A stretch of DNA of 64,000 nt. It comes from Thunnus maccoyii (taxonomy: Eukaryota > Chordata > Actinopteri > Scombriformes > Scombridae). Location: positions 4,551,151 through 4,615,150 of the forward strand of contig NC_056548.1 of assembly GCF_910596095.1 (NCBI RefSeq), written 5' to 3'. The notes under the pieces were generated by a model. The model had not been told where the DNA came from and did no database searches. It saw only the letters and a list, made by a program, of their open reading frames with translations. A program made the position numbers and the translations under genes. Positions 43,361 to 55,615 of the stretch are shown one piece after another (within the stretch, counting starts at the first letter, position 1; each line of letters opens with the position of its first letter).

Positions 43361-46300
43361 CTGCAGGTAGAGAAGAAGAAAAGACTAATTATACCCATGA
43401 ATTTCATACCTGCCACAACTGTGGGGGTTTTTTGCAGGGTTATTAAGGCATTTGAGGAATGTTTTCTGATATACTTGAGTGTCATGGCAGCGATGACCCA
43501 CAAAAATAAAAAGTTAATTTGTCACTAATTATAGGAGTGTCTTTGTGAACAACAGGAGTTCATCAGGAGTACGAGTGCTCGTCTCCAGACATAAGACCCT
43601 GAGAAACATCCATAAGAAACCAAGACTTTCCTTTCAGAGATAAAATCTTTAGTTTTTGACTTGAGAAATGTGTTTCTGAAGAGTTTGGTCTCACTGCTCA
43701 TGGTGATGAAGTGTTAAGATGTTTCCTTCCAAGCAGGAAACTGGTGGGGAAACATTATTTCTTCTCCATTGTTGAAGACTGTTAAGTGTTGCTGAGAGAG
43801 ACTCTGTTGGAGGAAATGTTTTCTGAGAGGTCTTTTTACTTAAGCAACAGTACAAACTCTTTGTCATCTATCCTTTATTGCATTGTTTAATGTTCCAAGT
43901 ATGAAAAGTAAAAAACCTTTAGCTTCAAACTGTCACAAGTTGGATAAAATGAAGGAAATATTTGGAAGTGTTTACTCACTTGAGCAATCTCTGCAAATGT
44001 ATTTAATTTTCTCTGAAATTTGCTGCAGGAATGTTTATGACACTGAGTTCATGGTTTCACTGATGAAGGAATCCTGTTTCAAGTGGACTGTTTTGTAGAT
44101 CTAACAACAAGGCTCTGTTCACTTTAGTTGACTTTTGCTGTTGTGCAACATCATTCAGCAACTCACAGCAGTGACCAGTCGAATATTAATCATACTCAAG
44201 GGGAATTGTTACTGTTATAATAACCTTCCAGAGTTGTACAATCTTGTCTCATGCAAAGTTTTGGCATCTGATTAGCTTTTAAACTCATGGATGTGTCACG
44301 CAGACTGGACTTTCTGGATCATATTTAATCTTCTCATACAGTAGGCAGCTGTAGCAAAATGCTCAGACCAGTGTAGCTCTTTGTATTTTTATTGACCCAG
44401 TTCCATTTTTTATCTCAAGGCGGCCTAACAGCAGTGACAGTTGTTTGTCTGATTGAAGGAGGAGTGTCTCTGTGAACAACAGGAGTTCACCAGGAGTACG
44501 AGTGCTGGTCTCCAGACATAAGACCCTGAGAAACATCCAGAACTAAACAAGACTATACTTTCAGGGATCATTTCTTTAGTTCTTGACTTGCGAAATGTGT
44601 TTCTAAAGAGTTTGGTCTCGCTGCCCACAATGAAGAGTGAAGATGTTTCCTTCAGAGCAAGAAACTGGTGGGAAGACTTTGTCTCTTCTCCACTTTTGAA
44701 GACTGTTCAGGGTTTCTGAAAGAGACTCTGATAGAGGAAACATGTTCTGAGTGGACTGTTTATCTTGTTAAAAAATATCACTCTTTTTTTATATGTGTGT
44801 GTTTTTAAAGTTATATTTCTCCTTTTCAACACACATAGAAACTACAACAAAAAGAAAACCCCAAACTAAACAAACTCAGGACAGCAGCTAAATCAAGAAT
44901 TGCCATGTGACTACATACATTTCAAGACTAGTGCAAAACAAAAAAAGGGATCTGCTGCTTTCCAGTATTAGGACACTAGTTTTCAGAGAAAGAAGATAGG
45001 AAACAAGATAAATTGCTAACTATCTTTATCGCGTCACTCAAACAGTAATTCACCAAAATGTTGTAGCAAAGTGCTTTCCAATTAGCTCTTGTTAAACTGT
45101 TCTTGGTATCTTATTTTTTGTTATCAGTGAATGTTGCAGCCATTTTACGCTCATTCATTACCAAACTTGTTTACCAATTTTCCTCAGTTTATGCTACAGG
45201 ATTTTGTCTCATGATTCAGGTTTTAAATAAATATATTTGTAATCTGGTATTCTCAGTAGAAGTCTCTACTGTGAAACCATCTGATGTGAATAAAATGTCC
45301 TGAGGACCACAACATATCTTCAGACATCTTTTCTTTAAACAAATCTCCAAACACCAGTTTCAGGGTTTTCTTAAGAATCAAAACTCAGATGTTCTTGAGT
45401 CCACATGGCAAAGGATTGCCGACTTCAAACAACCCTGAACATCCACACACGTGTTCCCACTTATGTTGCCTGATCAGACTTCCTCTCTGGTCATGTGCAG
45501 ACCGTAATCGATTAAAATCTCCTTCACTCTTCTGATAGTTTTGTTGCACTTGTTAAAGCAAGACAACTTCAATCTTTATCATGTTTTTGGTATAGGGGGT
45601 CACTGAGTACAGGTGGATTCCCTGCAAATGTCTTCCTAATTTAAACCTGAGCAGCAAAGATATAAAGTAACAGACACCAGAAACACTTAAGAAAAGTTTG
45701 AAAGACAAGTTCCTACTCATTTAACAAGATAAACAGCCCACTCAGAACATGTTTCCTCCATCAGAGTCTCTTCCAGAAACACTGAACAGTCTTCAACAGT
45801 GAAGAAGAGACAAAGTCTTCCCACCAGCTTCCTGCTCTGAAGGAAACATTTTAAATCTTCATCATGGGTAGCGAGACCAAACTCTTTAGAAACACATTTC
45901 TCAAGTCAAAAACTAAAGAAATGATCCCTGAAAGTATAGTCTTGGTTTGTTCTGGATGTTTCTCAGGGTCTTATGTTTGGAGACCAGCACTTGTACTCCT
46001 GGCGAACTCCTGTTGCTCACAAAGGCACTCCTCCTTCAATCAGACAAACAACTGTCACTGCTGTTAGGCCGCCTTCTGATAAAAAATGGAACTGGGTCAA
46101 TAAAAATACAAAGAGCTGCACTGGTTTGAGCATTTTGCTACAGCTGCCTACTGTATGAGAAGATTAAATATGAACCAAAAAGTCCAGTCTGAGTGACACA
46201 TCCATGAGTTTAAAAGCTAATCAGATGCATAAACTCTGCATGAGACAGGATTGTTCAACTCTGGAAGGTTATCACGACAGCAATTCCCCTTCCGTATCTA

Positions 46301-49300
46301 CAGTATGATTCATATACGACTGGTCACTGCTGTGAGTTGCTGAATGATGTTGCAATGCACCAAAAGTTGATTCAGGTTCAATTTTATTTTTTTAATTTTT
46401 TTTACAGAAGTTTTCTGTGACAGTTAAATACTGAAAATGTCAGATTTGAAAATAGTTCCCTGTACTGTGATGACAAAATAACATAAACTGCAACTAAATA
46501 TGTCGACACCAAACGGTGAGTTTATGCTATTTTGAGCATCTGGCTTCTACAGTTCATGTTCAAGCATCTGAAATGAAGTCAGGCAGAAAAAAAACTTTAG
46601 ATTAACTAAAGTGAACGGAGATTGGTTGTTAGGTTCTTTATATCAGTGAAACTATGAACTCAAAGTCATAAAAAGTTCTGCAGCAAATTTCAGAGAGAAT
46701 AAATTACATTTGCAGAGAGTGCTTAAGTGAGTAAACACTTATAAGTCCTGTCCTCATTCCATCCTGTGCATATGTACATGTGAAGTACAGGAACAACATT
46801 GAGTGACTCAACCAACAAAAGGAACCTACTACTTAGTATTTTACATTGCTAAGCTAAACAGTCCACTCAGAATGTTTCCTCCTTCAGAGTCTCTTCCAGA
46901 AACACTGAACAGTCTTCAACAATGGAGAAGAAACAAAGTCTTCCCACCAGTTTCCTGCTCTGAAGGAAACATCTTAATTCTTCATTGTGGACAGTGAGAC
47001 CAAAATCTTTAAAAACACATTTCTCAAGCCAAGAACTAAAGAAATGATCCCTGAAAGTATAGTCTTGGTTTGTTCTGGATGTTTCTCAGGGTCTTATATC
47101 TGGAGACCAGCACTCGTACTCCTGGTGATCTCCTGCAAAGACACTCCTCCTACAATCAGACTGTCATCAGAAACAGATTAAAATATTGTTGTGAATTTCT
47201 GCTGAATGTTTTGATGTGACAGCGAATGTATAATTTCTGTAAGAACACAACTCAAAACTTTCATCTAAATCATGAACTACTACTACTTGCAAATTTTCAT
47301 TCAGCGTTTTCAGGAGGAGTATCTTTGTGAACAACAGGAGTTCACCAGGAGTACGAGTGCTCGTCTCCAGACATAAGACCCTGAGAAACATCCAGAACAA
47401 ATCAAGACTATACTTTCAGGGATCATTTCTTTAGTTCTTGACTTGAGGAATGTGTTTCTAAAGAGTTTGGTCTCGCTGCCCATGATGAAGAGTTAAGATG
47501 TTTCCTTCAGAGCAGGAAACTGGTGGGAAGACTTTGTTTCTTCTCCACTGCTGAAGACTGTTCAGTGTTTCTGAAAGAGACTCTGAAGGAGGAAACATGT
47601 TCTGAGAGGACAGTTGAGTTGTCCAAAAAAAACAGACCTGGTTGCCTAGTAATCAAGTGGTTTTATAGCTGACTCATTTGAGCAAGTTAACACATGATAA
47701 TTCGCATGTGTTATTCCATTCTGTAGTGTGTCACTTGAAAATTGTTGTTATTGAGCTGCAGTCTGAGTGTTGCAGGAAGGGTCACTGTAGTGTGAACCAC
47801 ATGAAGCTGATCCCTTTCATTCAGGTTCACTTCCACTCCAAACAATCATGCTTTATCACCTCTTCATTCAGACAGGAATCAAAGGTCACACATCACATCT
47901 TCTGTGTTTTTATCTTACATTCCTCCACATATGCCATGTTTGTTTACTACTGTGGTCATGGAAACGCTCTCCAGCCTATATCACCTGCTTGAGGATTGAG
48001 ATTGATCACCTCCACCGTTGTGTAAGAGCGCACCTTAAGTATGTTCACAGGGGTTGTGTGTTTGCTGGCTTTGTATACCTACGTGAAGCATGTTTATGGC
48101 CAAAGAGTTCATCACCAACATAACATTAGTTTGTTTGTTTTTCCTGTTGCCTGTTTGATTGACCAATCCCATCACATGTCTCCAGTTTTTTGCTCTACTT
48201 AACACATGACTTCACAGCAGAGGTCAACATCATCTCACGGGGCATGAACTTAAAGAGGACATATCCTGCACATTTCCAGGATATTAATATGGGACTTTAC
48301 TGGAATATATATATGCATGATTTACAGTTTATCTTATACTGGCCTTTACAACGCCCCTAAGTTCAGCCTCTGTGTGAAACAGGCTGTTTTAGCTCCTGTG
48401 TCTTTATGACTCGCTTCCCGATGAACCCACTCTGCTCATCATGCTCAAATGTAAATTACACACAGTGTGATCTTGAGCATTTTAATCAATAAAAGTATGA
48501 AAATCATAGATAATAACAGCACAGATGCCACATGCTAAGCTCCTTTCTCATCTATCAGAGCAAAAACTGAAAATATTTCCTTTGAGATCCATCTGCAGAG
48601 CAGAAGTTTTGTCTGTCTGTGTTTAACCTCTCGGTTAAAAAGTCCATCGGCCAACATATCAGGCCAGGATCAATGCTGTGGATGCTCTTTAACCTTTCTG
48701 ATAAAATATGTGGCTGGATATAAGTAAAAGCTGAGGAGAAATCTATAAAAACACCCTCAAGGTGTGACAGAATCATGTTAAGTAGGGTGCCCGTCGCATC
48801 ATCAACACCCCTGCCAGACCTGTAAGCAAATTGAAGCAGATCCAAATTTGCCTGCACTGTGTTCAGAAGCTCGTCCTTCACAATCTTCTCAAGTCATTTC
48901 ACAACCAGAGATGTAATTGCCACAGGCCTGTGGTCATTAAGTGTCTTTGGAGAATTGTTTTTTGGCACAACACACAAGGAACCCTATGGAGTTGGAGAGA
49001 CTTAAAAAGAACTTAAAAATAAAACAGAATATATCTGCCAACTGTTCGGTATAATTTTTAAGGATACAACCTCCAAAACCATCAGGACCGGGGCTTTTCC
49101 TTTCCTTTATACCCCGTAAAAGTTTCAGAACCCTACTCCTGTCTAAGTGCACGCTGCTCTGCTCGGAAACAGCATTTTTATCAACTGACAGCACCTTGCT
49201 AAAATCATGGATGTTAAAACAATTATAAAAAAAAGTTCAGTTCATTTGAAAGGTCTAGATCAGGGGTGCCATTAAGGGAGATGAGACATTTCTTGGACTG

Positions 49301-52300
49301 CATGGCAGGTGTGAATTCCACTGGAAATTTCCACTGGAGTGGAATCCATGAAGGGGATGTGGTCCAAGGAGTGTCTCATGTCTCTGTTGATCTTTCTCTC
49401 CTCCACCTTTGTCTACTACTTCCTCAATAAAAAAGGGGAAGCAGTGACACTTTTTAGGCTTTTAAAATAGAAATTGAAAGCAGGAATTTGTGTTTAATGT
49501 CATCACTCTGGGTTTTTGCGATGATGCTTTCTTATGTCTGTTGATTTTGACATGTTTAACTCGACAAAAGTGCCGCATTTCAACACAGAGATATGTCACG
49601 GCGCTCAGGTTATCTCCATGTGTGTTTCACTTCAACATCACTGCCTGATTTATTAGAAACTGATGGGAAAAGCCCCCCTCACTAATCTGTATGACCATGG
49701 CTGACTCTGAGCTGAGCTGCACATAAACGGATAAACCAAACAAAACCCCCTTAGGTCTGACACCATTATCATCACGAACATGCAGGATTTCCTGGGCAAT
49801 TACTTTGTCTGCTGTTATTGTAAAAACTGATGTCAGTGTAATTAGTCTGAAAGCCTGACACAATAAGATTACATCGAAACTATAAAAAGACCCACGTAAA
49901 ACATCCAAATAGAGCAGGCCTGTCTTTTCAGCCTCTTATTAAAACCTTTTTTTGTAGATCGTTAAAGACAAAAAAATTAATACACTTATGGTGGAGATTA
50001 TGAGCTAGTATATACAATTGTGAGTTATTCAGTGTTTAACCTTTTTTATTTAATCGAAAGAGCTTTAAGTCTGCATGCTCTCCTGGTGTCTTTAAGGGGT
50101 TTTTTTCTCTTGCAATCCAAAAACATGTAATACTTACTGTTCACATGTTTGAATATGAGTATGAATGTATTTGTCTGTCTCTGTTAAGCCACATTCAGAA
50201 TAAAAAATAGCACTACATCATAAAAATGCCGCCCCCTCATTAGGGATGAGTTTCGATTGTAGGTTCCATCTCTAAATATGAACACTAACAAATATCTTAG
50301 TGAACTTGTATCTTTCCCCTTTATTTTTTTTTCTTAGCAAAGAGCAATAGAAACACAAACTGTGAGTGGACTGTGTGTTTTTGTAGATTCACAAGTGGAG
50401 ACTCTTCTCTTCTGTTGTCCTCGGGTCAATTTTGACCCGGGAGGACAACAGGTGTCATTATGTGCTGTCATCAAAAAAATTGAAATGGTTTTAAAACAGT
50501 ATTCTGACAAAACTAGGTTAACAAAACAGGTTTAACATACAGAACGATTTTAAATTGTTGAGTGATAAATGCTTACCCAAAGTCTGGGTAATGCTCCACT
50601 AAAGGCTGCAGATGGTTCTTTATGTCCGCTTTGTTTTTCTGTCCGATGATCTCGCACAGCTCGTCTCCTACATGGTACAGCCACTCATGAACCGACTTCT
50701 GCATAAGAAACATACAAAACAGAGAAAAGAATAATGAATCCGCTGCTTGTAAGCAACAGTGTGACTGTGTGTCTTGTGATTTTCACTTGATGAATTCGTG
50801 CTGCTCATATCTATTATTAAACCCAATTCCAACATATTAATTTTAAGTATACTGTTATTATTGTGACCATGACTTTAATATGTCACTATCACCAATTAAG
50901 AAATATATGCTTGTGCAACAATCCAACTTTATCATCACTACAGATGTTGAAAAAATGTAAACATTGTTGTTTTCCAGACTAAACATGGAAAAAAAAGTTC
51001 TTCAGTTATTCAGTTACAATATTGACAGCTAACTTTATTAAATCTGACCAGTTGTGTGACACATCTTTTGAGTTGCATCATGAGAAATGAAGGATCCAAA
51101 CTGGTTTGCTCTGGTCTGGTGTTAGCTCAGAGGCCTGTATTATGAAGCAGGATTTGGGGTTAGCAAGGTAACTTCAAGTTTAACTCTGGGTTTTCAGTCC
51201 TACGATGGTGGTTCACTTCTTACCGGGGTACATTGCCATGGTAACTTAGGCTGAACAGCTAACCTGCTCCAGGTTATCTGTTCCCATAAAAAACAAGTTT
51301 GATTTGATTGGACTAAAAAAACAGGTTTGAAAACACCCTAAAAGTCTGGATATCTTGGCCGTCTGTTGTCTTTTTTTAAAAAATCTCTCTCTTGTCATTT
51401 TTCACAACTTTACACCAGATTTTGTTGCAGAAGTTTGCTGCATCAAGACAGCTTATATTCTGAGAAATTATTATCAGCTCCAAATAAATGTCTCCTATCA
51501 TGTGCGGGCCAAACAGAGAAGATGCTTTCCATGTTGATGGGGAAGTAAAGAGGTCAGTACCATTTCCTCAAACAGTTCAACGAGTTTAGCCCACTGACGG
51601 CGGATCTTGCTTGCTGCATTCTCGTGTCTCCGGTTCTTGCACGAGAAGTTATTTTTCATCAGCTGGCCAATGTATTCCCTCACCACATGGTAGTGCAAAT
51701 GGCTCGCAAACTCCTGTTGCAAGAAAAACAAAGACACACGCACAGGGAGTGATGTGGCAGAGCAACAGGATAGGCACAAAAAAAAAAGGGAAATATAAGT
51801 CACACGACCAGCCGCCTGCAGATCATCTGAGCAACACCTTCACTACTTCCACCTATTCTTTTGTCCCATTTGCCCTCTCACTTCGATGTTTTCTGCAATC
51901 ACAGCATCCATACAAAAACAATGGTGTCTAAATTGATTCATTGGAACTTTTAAGAGGATCAACAGAGAGCACCTAAGGATTTCCCCTGCAGACCTCCAAA
52001 GAAATTTCATATCAGTGTGGAAGTTTATATGCAGCTATTTTTTTTTTGGCTCTTTTATGCTCATTAAGTCAATTTTAATCACTAAACCTCATGGCTGCCA
52101 GGCATAATGTTTCCTGTTTAGTCTGATTTGTTGGATGTCCCAGTGACATGAGATTTCTCTAATCAGGATGTGACAAAGGCCATTAAATCTTTGCCCTCAG
52201 TTGGGTGCTTTATCAGATTATAGCCGACACTTTTCCAAGTAACCAATCATTTTAATGTTTGGCCGTATTTCCCGTAAGCAAAATGATTTAGCTGGTTAGT

Positions 52301-55300
52301 TTAAAAAGTTGTGGGAGAGTGCTGGAATCCCCTGACAGCGTTTTCCTGTCTGTCTCTTCCTAACCTGGACGTGTGGAGGCCTCATGAGAGCGCAATGCTG
52401 GGAAAGCTGCTCCGTCTGCCTGTAAAGCTGCTCAAAGTCGTCATCGTTGGTGAGCCACTTCCTCGTCATCATTCTCCTCAGGTACGGCTAGAAAACAGCA
52501 TATGTTCAAAGTGAAAAACATAAAACACATCTCTCAAAAGACTTAATATTAAAGGGGAGGCACCATGCACATTTACATGTCTATATTTTGAATCTGGGGC
52601 TTTACTGTAATATCTTTGCATGATTTACAGTTCAAAAAGCTCCTTATTTATCTTACTGGCCCTTTGTGCAGCTCCTCAGTTCAGCCAGTCAGTTTGGAAC
52701 TTTGACAACGTTTAACATCCGACATCATATCAATATAAAAATGACAGAAAGTCACAAAAAGCACAATATGTCCCCTAAAATAATGCATTTTCGGTTTTAT
52801 TTGCCATTAATTTGAGTGATGTTATCCATGTTTTTTTCTTTATAATACCACATTAAGGCTGATCCATAATCCTTGACATTGGAAACAGCAGTTGCCAGAA
52901 CAATCTCCACTCAATATCCACTTAACTCACTTGTTTGGGAGCTTTTGACTGTGTCACATGGTTGCAAGCTTGTCTTTTTGTTATCCATTTTCTGATTTCA
53001 TAACTATATCATCTATTATTGCGTTTCATAAGAAGGTCCCCATTAGCTTCCACTGGGGCAGTTCCTACTATTCCTGTTTTCACAAATATACATAAGACAA
53101 GATATATACATTAATAGTTATTAAAGAACAAAGATATAAAATAATAACCTTCATTGCAGTTAACTAAAATTTGACAAAAGGTTAAATTAAAGTGATATGA
53201 GATTATCAGATTAGGAATGTACCGTACTTTCTAACATTACGTTTCCACATATCCTTGTACGTGATATTTTGTGATCTTTTACAGTAAAAGCATTGAGCAG
53301 TGCTTTCGAAGGGTGGTTGAGGAAAGTAGAATCCTTTTTTCAATTCTCCTTTTAAGAACCACGAAAGCTAATGTTTGCTCTGTGTGAGGAAATGAATCAA
53401 TGAAAACAGGAATCAGGCTTTCAACTAAAATCACCCGTGTGTATTAACCCAGTATGACGCACTGGATACTGTACCTTGACGTCTTCCTTGAACCGGTCCT
53501 CCAGGCCCTGAGTGAGCCTGATGATCAGCCCCTTCACCTCTTGTCCGAACCCTTCCACCTGATGTGGACAGGTGTCCCGGTACTCCTCCATGTGCTGCCT
53601 GCAGGAGGGAAAAAAAAAATCAGGGTTAGGGTTAGGGTTAGGGTTAGGGTTAGGGTTAGGGTTAGGGTTAGGGGTTAGGGTTAGGGTTAGAGACTGACGT
53701 TATGAAGTGAAATTTGACTTTTGTTAAACCTGCAATAACAGATTTTTTGGCTACTTGGGGGCAGCAGAAACAAGTTGTGAACAAATTATAATATCACCTT
53801 TTTAAGATGATATGCTGACTATGTGCTTATTTTCCCATCTAATAGTTACGGAGCAACATTATCATTCATTTGGAGTCGTGTTTCTGTCCACCTGGTGAAT
53901 GTAAGTCCAATATTCACTCTCTTCTAGCTCTGTTTTTGCTCTCTACCAACTCCTGAGAGAAATATCTGGCTCTTTAACTGCTAAATGCTCCACTATGTTC
54001 TCCAGCCAGTCTACAGCTAACTGTGTCTGTTTGCTGTTTGATGCTGAGCAGGTAGTGTACAGTGAGTTTTTACAGCTTTTTCTCTGAAAACAGCTGCCTG
54101 CTGTGGCCTAAAACAACACTATGAGAGCACTGAGAGTGAACCAAAACAGTAAAGTTGCAGCCAGACAGCTAAACAATGAGCTGAAACTCTCTATAAAGCT
54201 CCATAAAACTGAGGGGAGCTGCAGAGTCGCTGATAATTTTCTGTAGGTTTATCACTATGAGCCACGACCAACACATTCTCATTTTATAGTTATTATACAA
54301 AATATTGTTTATAGTTGCTTTAAGTGATTGGGGTTTTTTTTGTTTGGTTATTTTAGCAACAGATGTGCTTATATATATCTTTTAGAAATACTCAGTTGTT
54401 TTCCCTTCTTAACCTTTTTCACATTGGTTTTCATCTGGTTTGTTTTTCAAAGCCTTACTGGTCAGTCAGTTTTTGACACCAGACTTCATGTGCTACCTCA
54501 AACCAACCTCAAACCATGCTCAAAGCACTTATTGAATGGCGCCTTGTGAATTCATATTTGAAGTTCTCATCCAAAATCTTGCAAAGGGCTCCAGCATAGT
54601 CAGGTCTGGCTCTGGGATGATGGAAATGTTTTTGCAGGTATTTGGTCATAAACAAAGTAACTAAGTTGAAATTTTGACCTGATGGTGGCACTAGATGAAA
54701 TGTTAGAGGATCACTAAAGTTTTTACACTTCATCCTGAATGGAACATAAATGTCTGTACAAAACTGAATGCCAATCCATCCAATAGTTGTTGTGGGAACA
54801 ACTGACCGGCATTGCTTCCCTAAATCTGTTTGATATTCATTAATGCACCACTTGTTAGTTCAACCTCATGTTCTCAATGTTTCCATCAATTTTTTCTAAT
54901 TGCCCCTTAAGTTTCCCTCCTGTATGAAGTCCTACACATCTATATATTCTTTATCTGATTGGGCTTTCAGAGGAAATATGCTTATATTGACTTAAATATA
55001 AAATGCTCTTTATGAATGTGCAGGTCTTGCACATAGTTTCTTGCATATTGGCCTCTGATTCATTATCATTTTTCTTTGTTTGTGTTTTGTAAACATCATG
55101 ATTTGGACTATACCCAAAAGAAGAGGTGTGGTTTAAAACTGTAATTATGCTTCTCTGCAGATATGAGTAAACATCTCAAACCTACGCAAACAAACAAAAA
55201 TAAACTTTGATGAAAACAGGTTTTAAAAAAAATAGAAGAAACGTGAACATATCCAAGAGACCCCCCCGTGCACGTTCACCTACCTGCAGCCCCGAGAATC

Positions 55301-55571
55301 TAGTTCAAGAGGTTAAAAGGTCAAGGGGAGCTTGTGTATGAGACACTATCAAACCACAGATTAGCTTGTGCTTCAAACATCACATGACAGCAAAAAATAG
55401 AAAGCAGATATCAAAACTGAAACCACACACACACACACACTGTCTGCGACACATCCTTGAATGACCTGCCACAGCTCACATCTGCTTCTTGTGTGACGGA
55501 CTGAAGCAGCTGCAGTGGTTTTGGTGGTTCAGCAGACATGTTATAACTACTTCCCCTCCCCCTTCCCCTCC

Positions 55572-55615
<44 letters not shown>

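Noticed and set aside
30643-47400. Recurrent ~65-aa open frame (SETKLFRNTFLKSRTKEMIP...) seen about ten times
   Set aside because: It is the antisense reading of the U3-like RNA unit. It recurs only because the RNA and its flank are duplicated; C-terminal ends vary and no start context or splice signals are shared.
28852-47609. Possibility that the repeated ~206-bp unit is a tRNA- or 5S-derived SINE
   Set aside because: No A/B box promoter, no poly-A or simple tail, no target-site duplications seen; the upstream PSE-like flank is co-duplicated.
28852-47609. CRISPR-like array because of many regularly repeated units
   Set aside because: Units are ~206 bp, irregularly spaced by 0.3-4 kb and on both strands; the DNA is eukaryotic.
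49627-49908. 93-codon minus-strand frame next to the LINE fragment
   Set aside because: Looked for reverse transcriptase motifs; none clear. Not called as coding.
53454-53678. Frame ending in an RVRVRV run
   Set aside because: Translation of the telomeric repeat.
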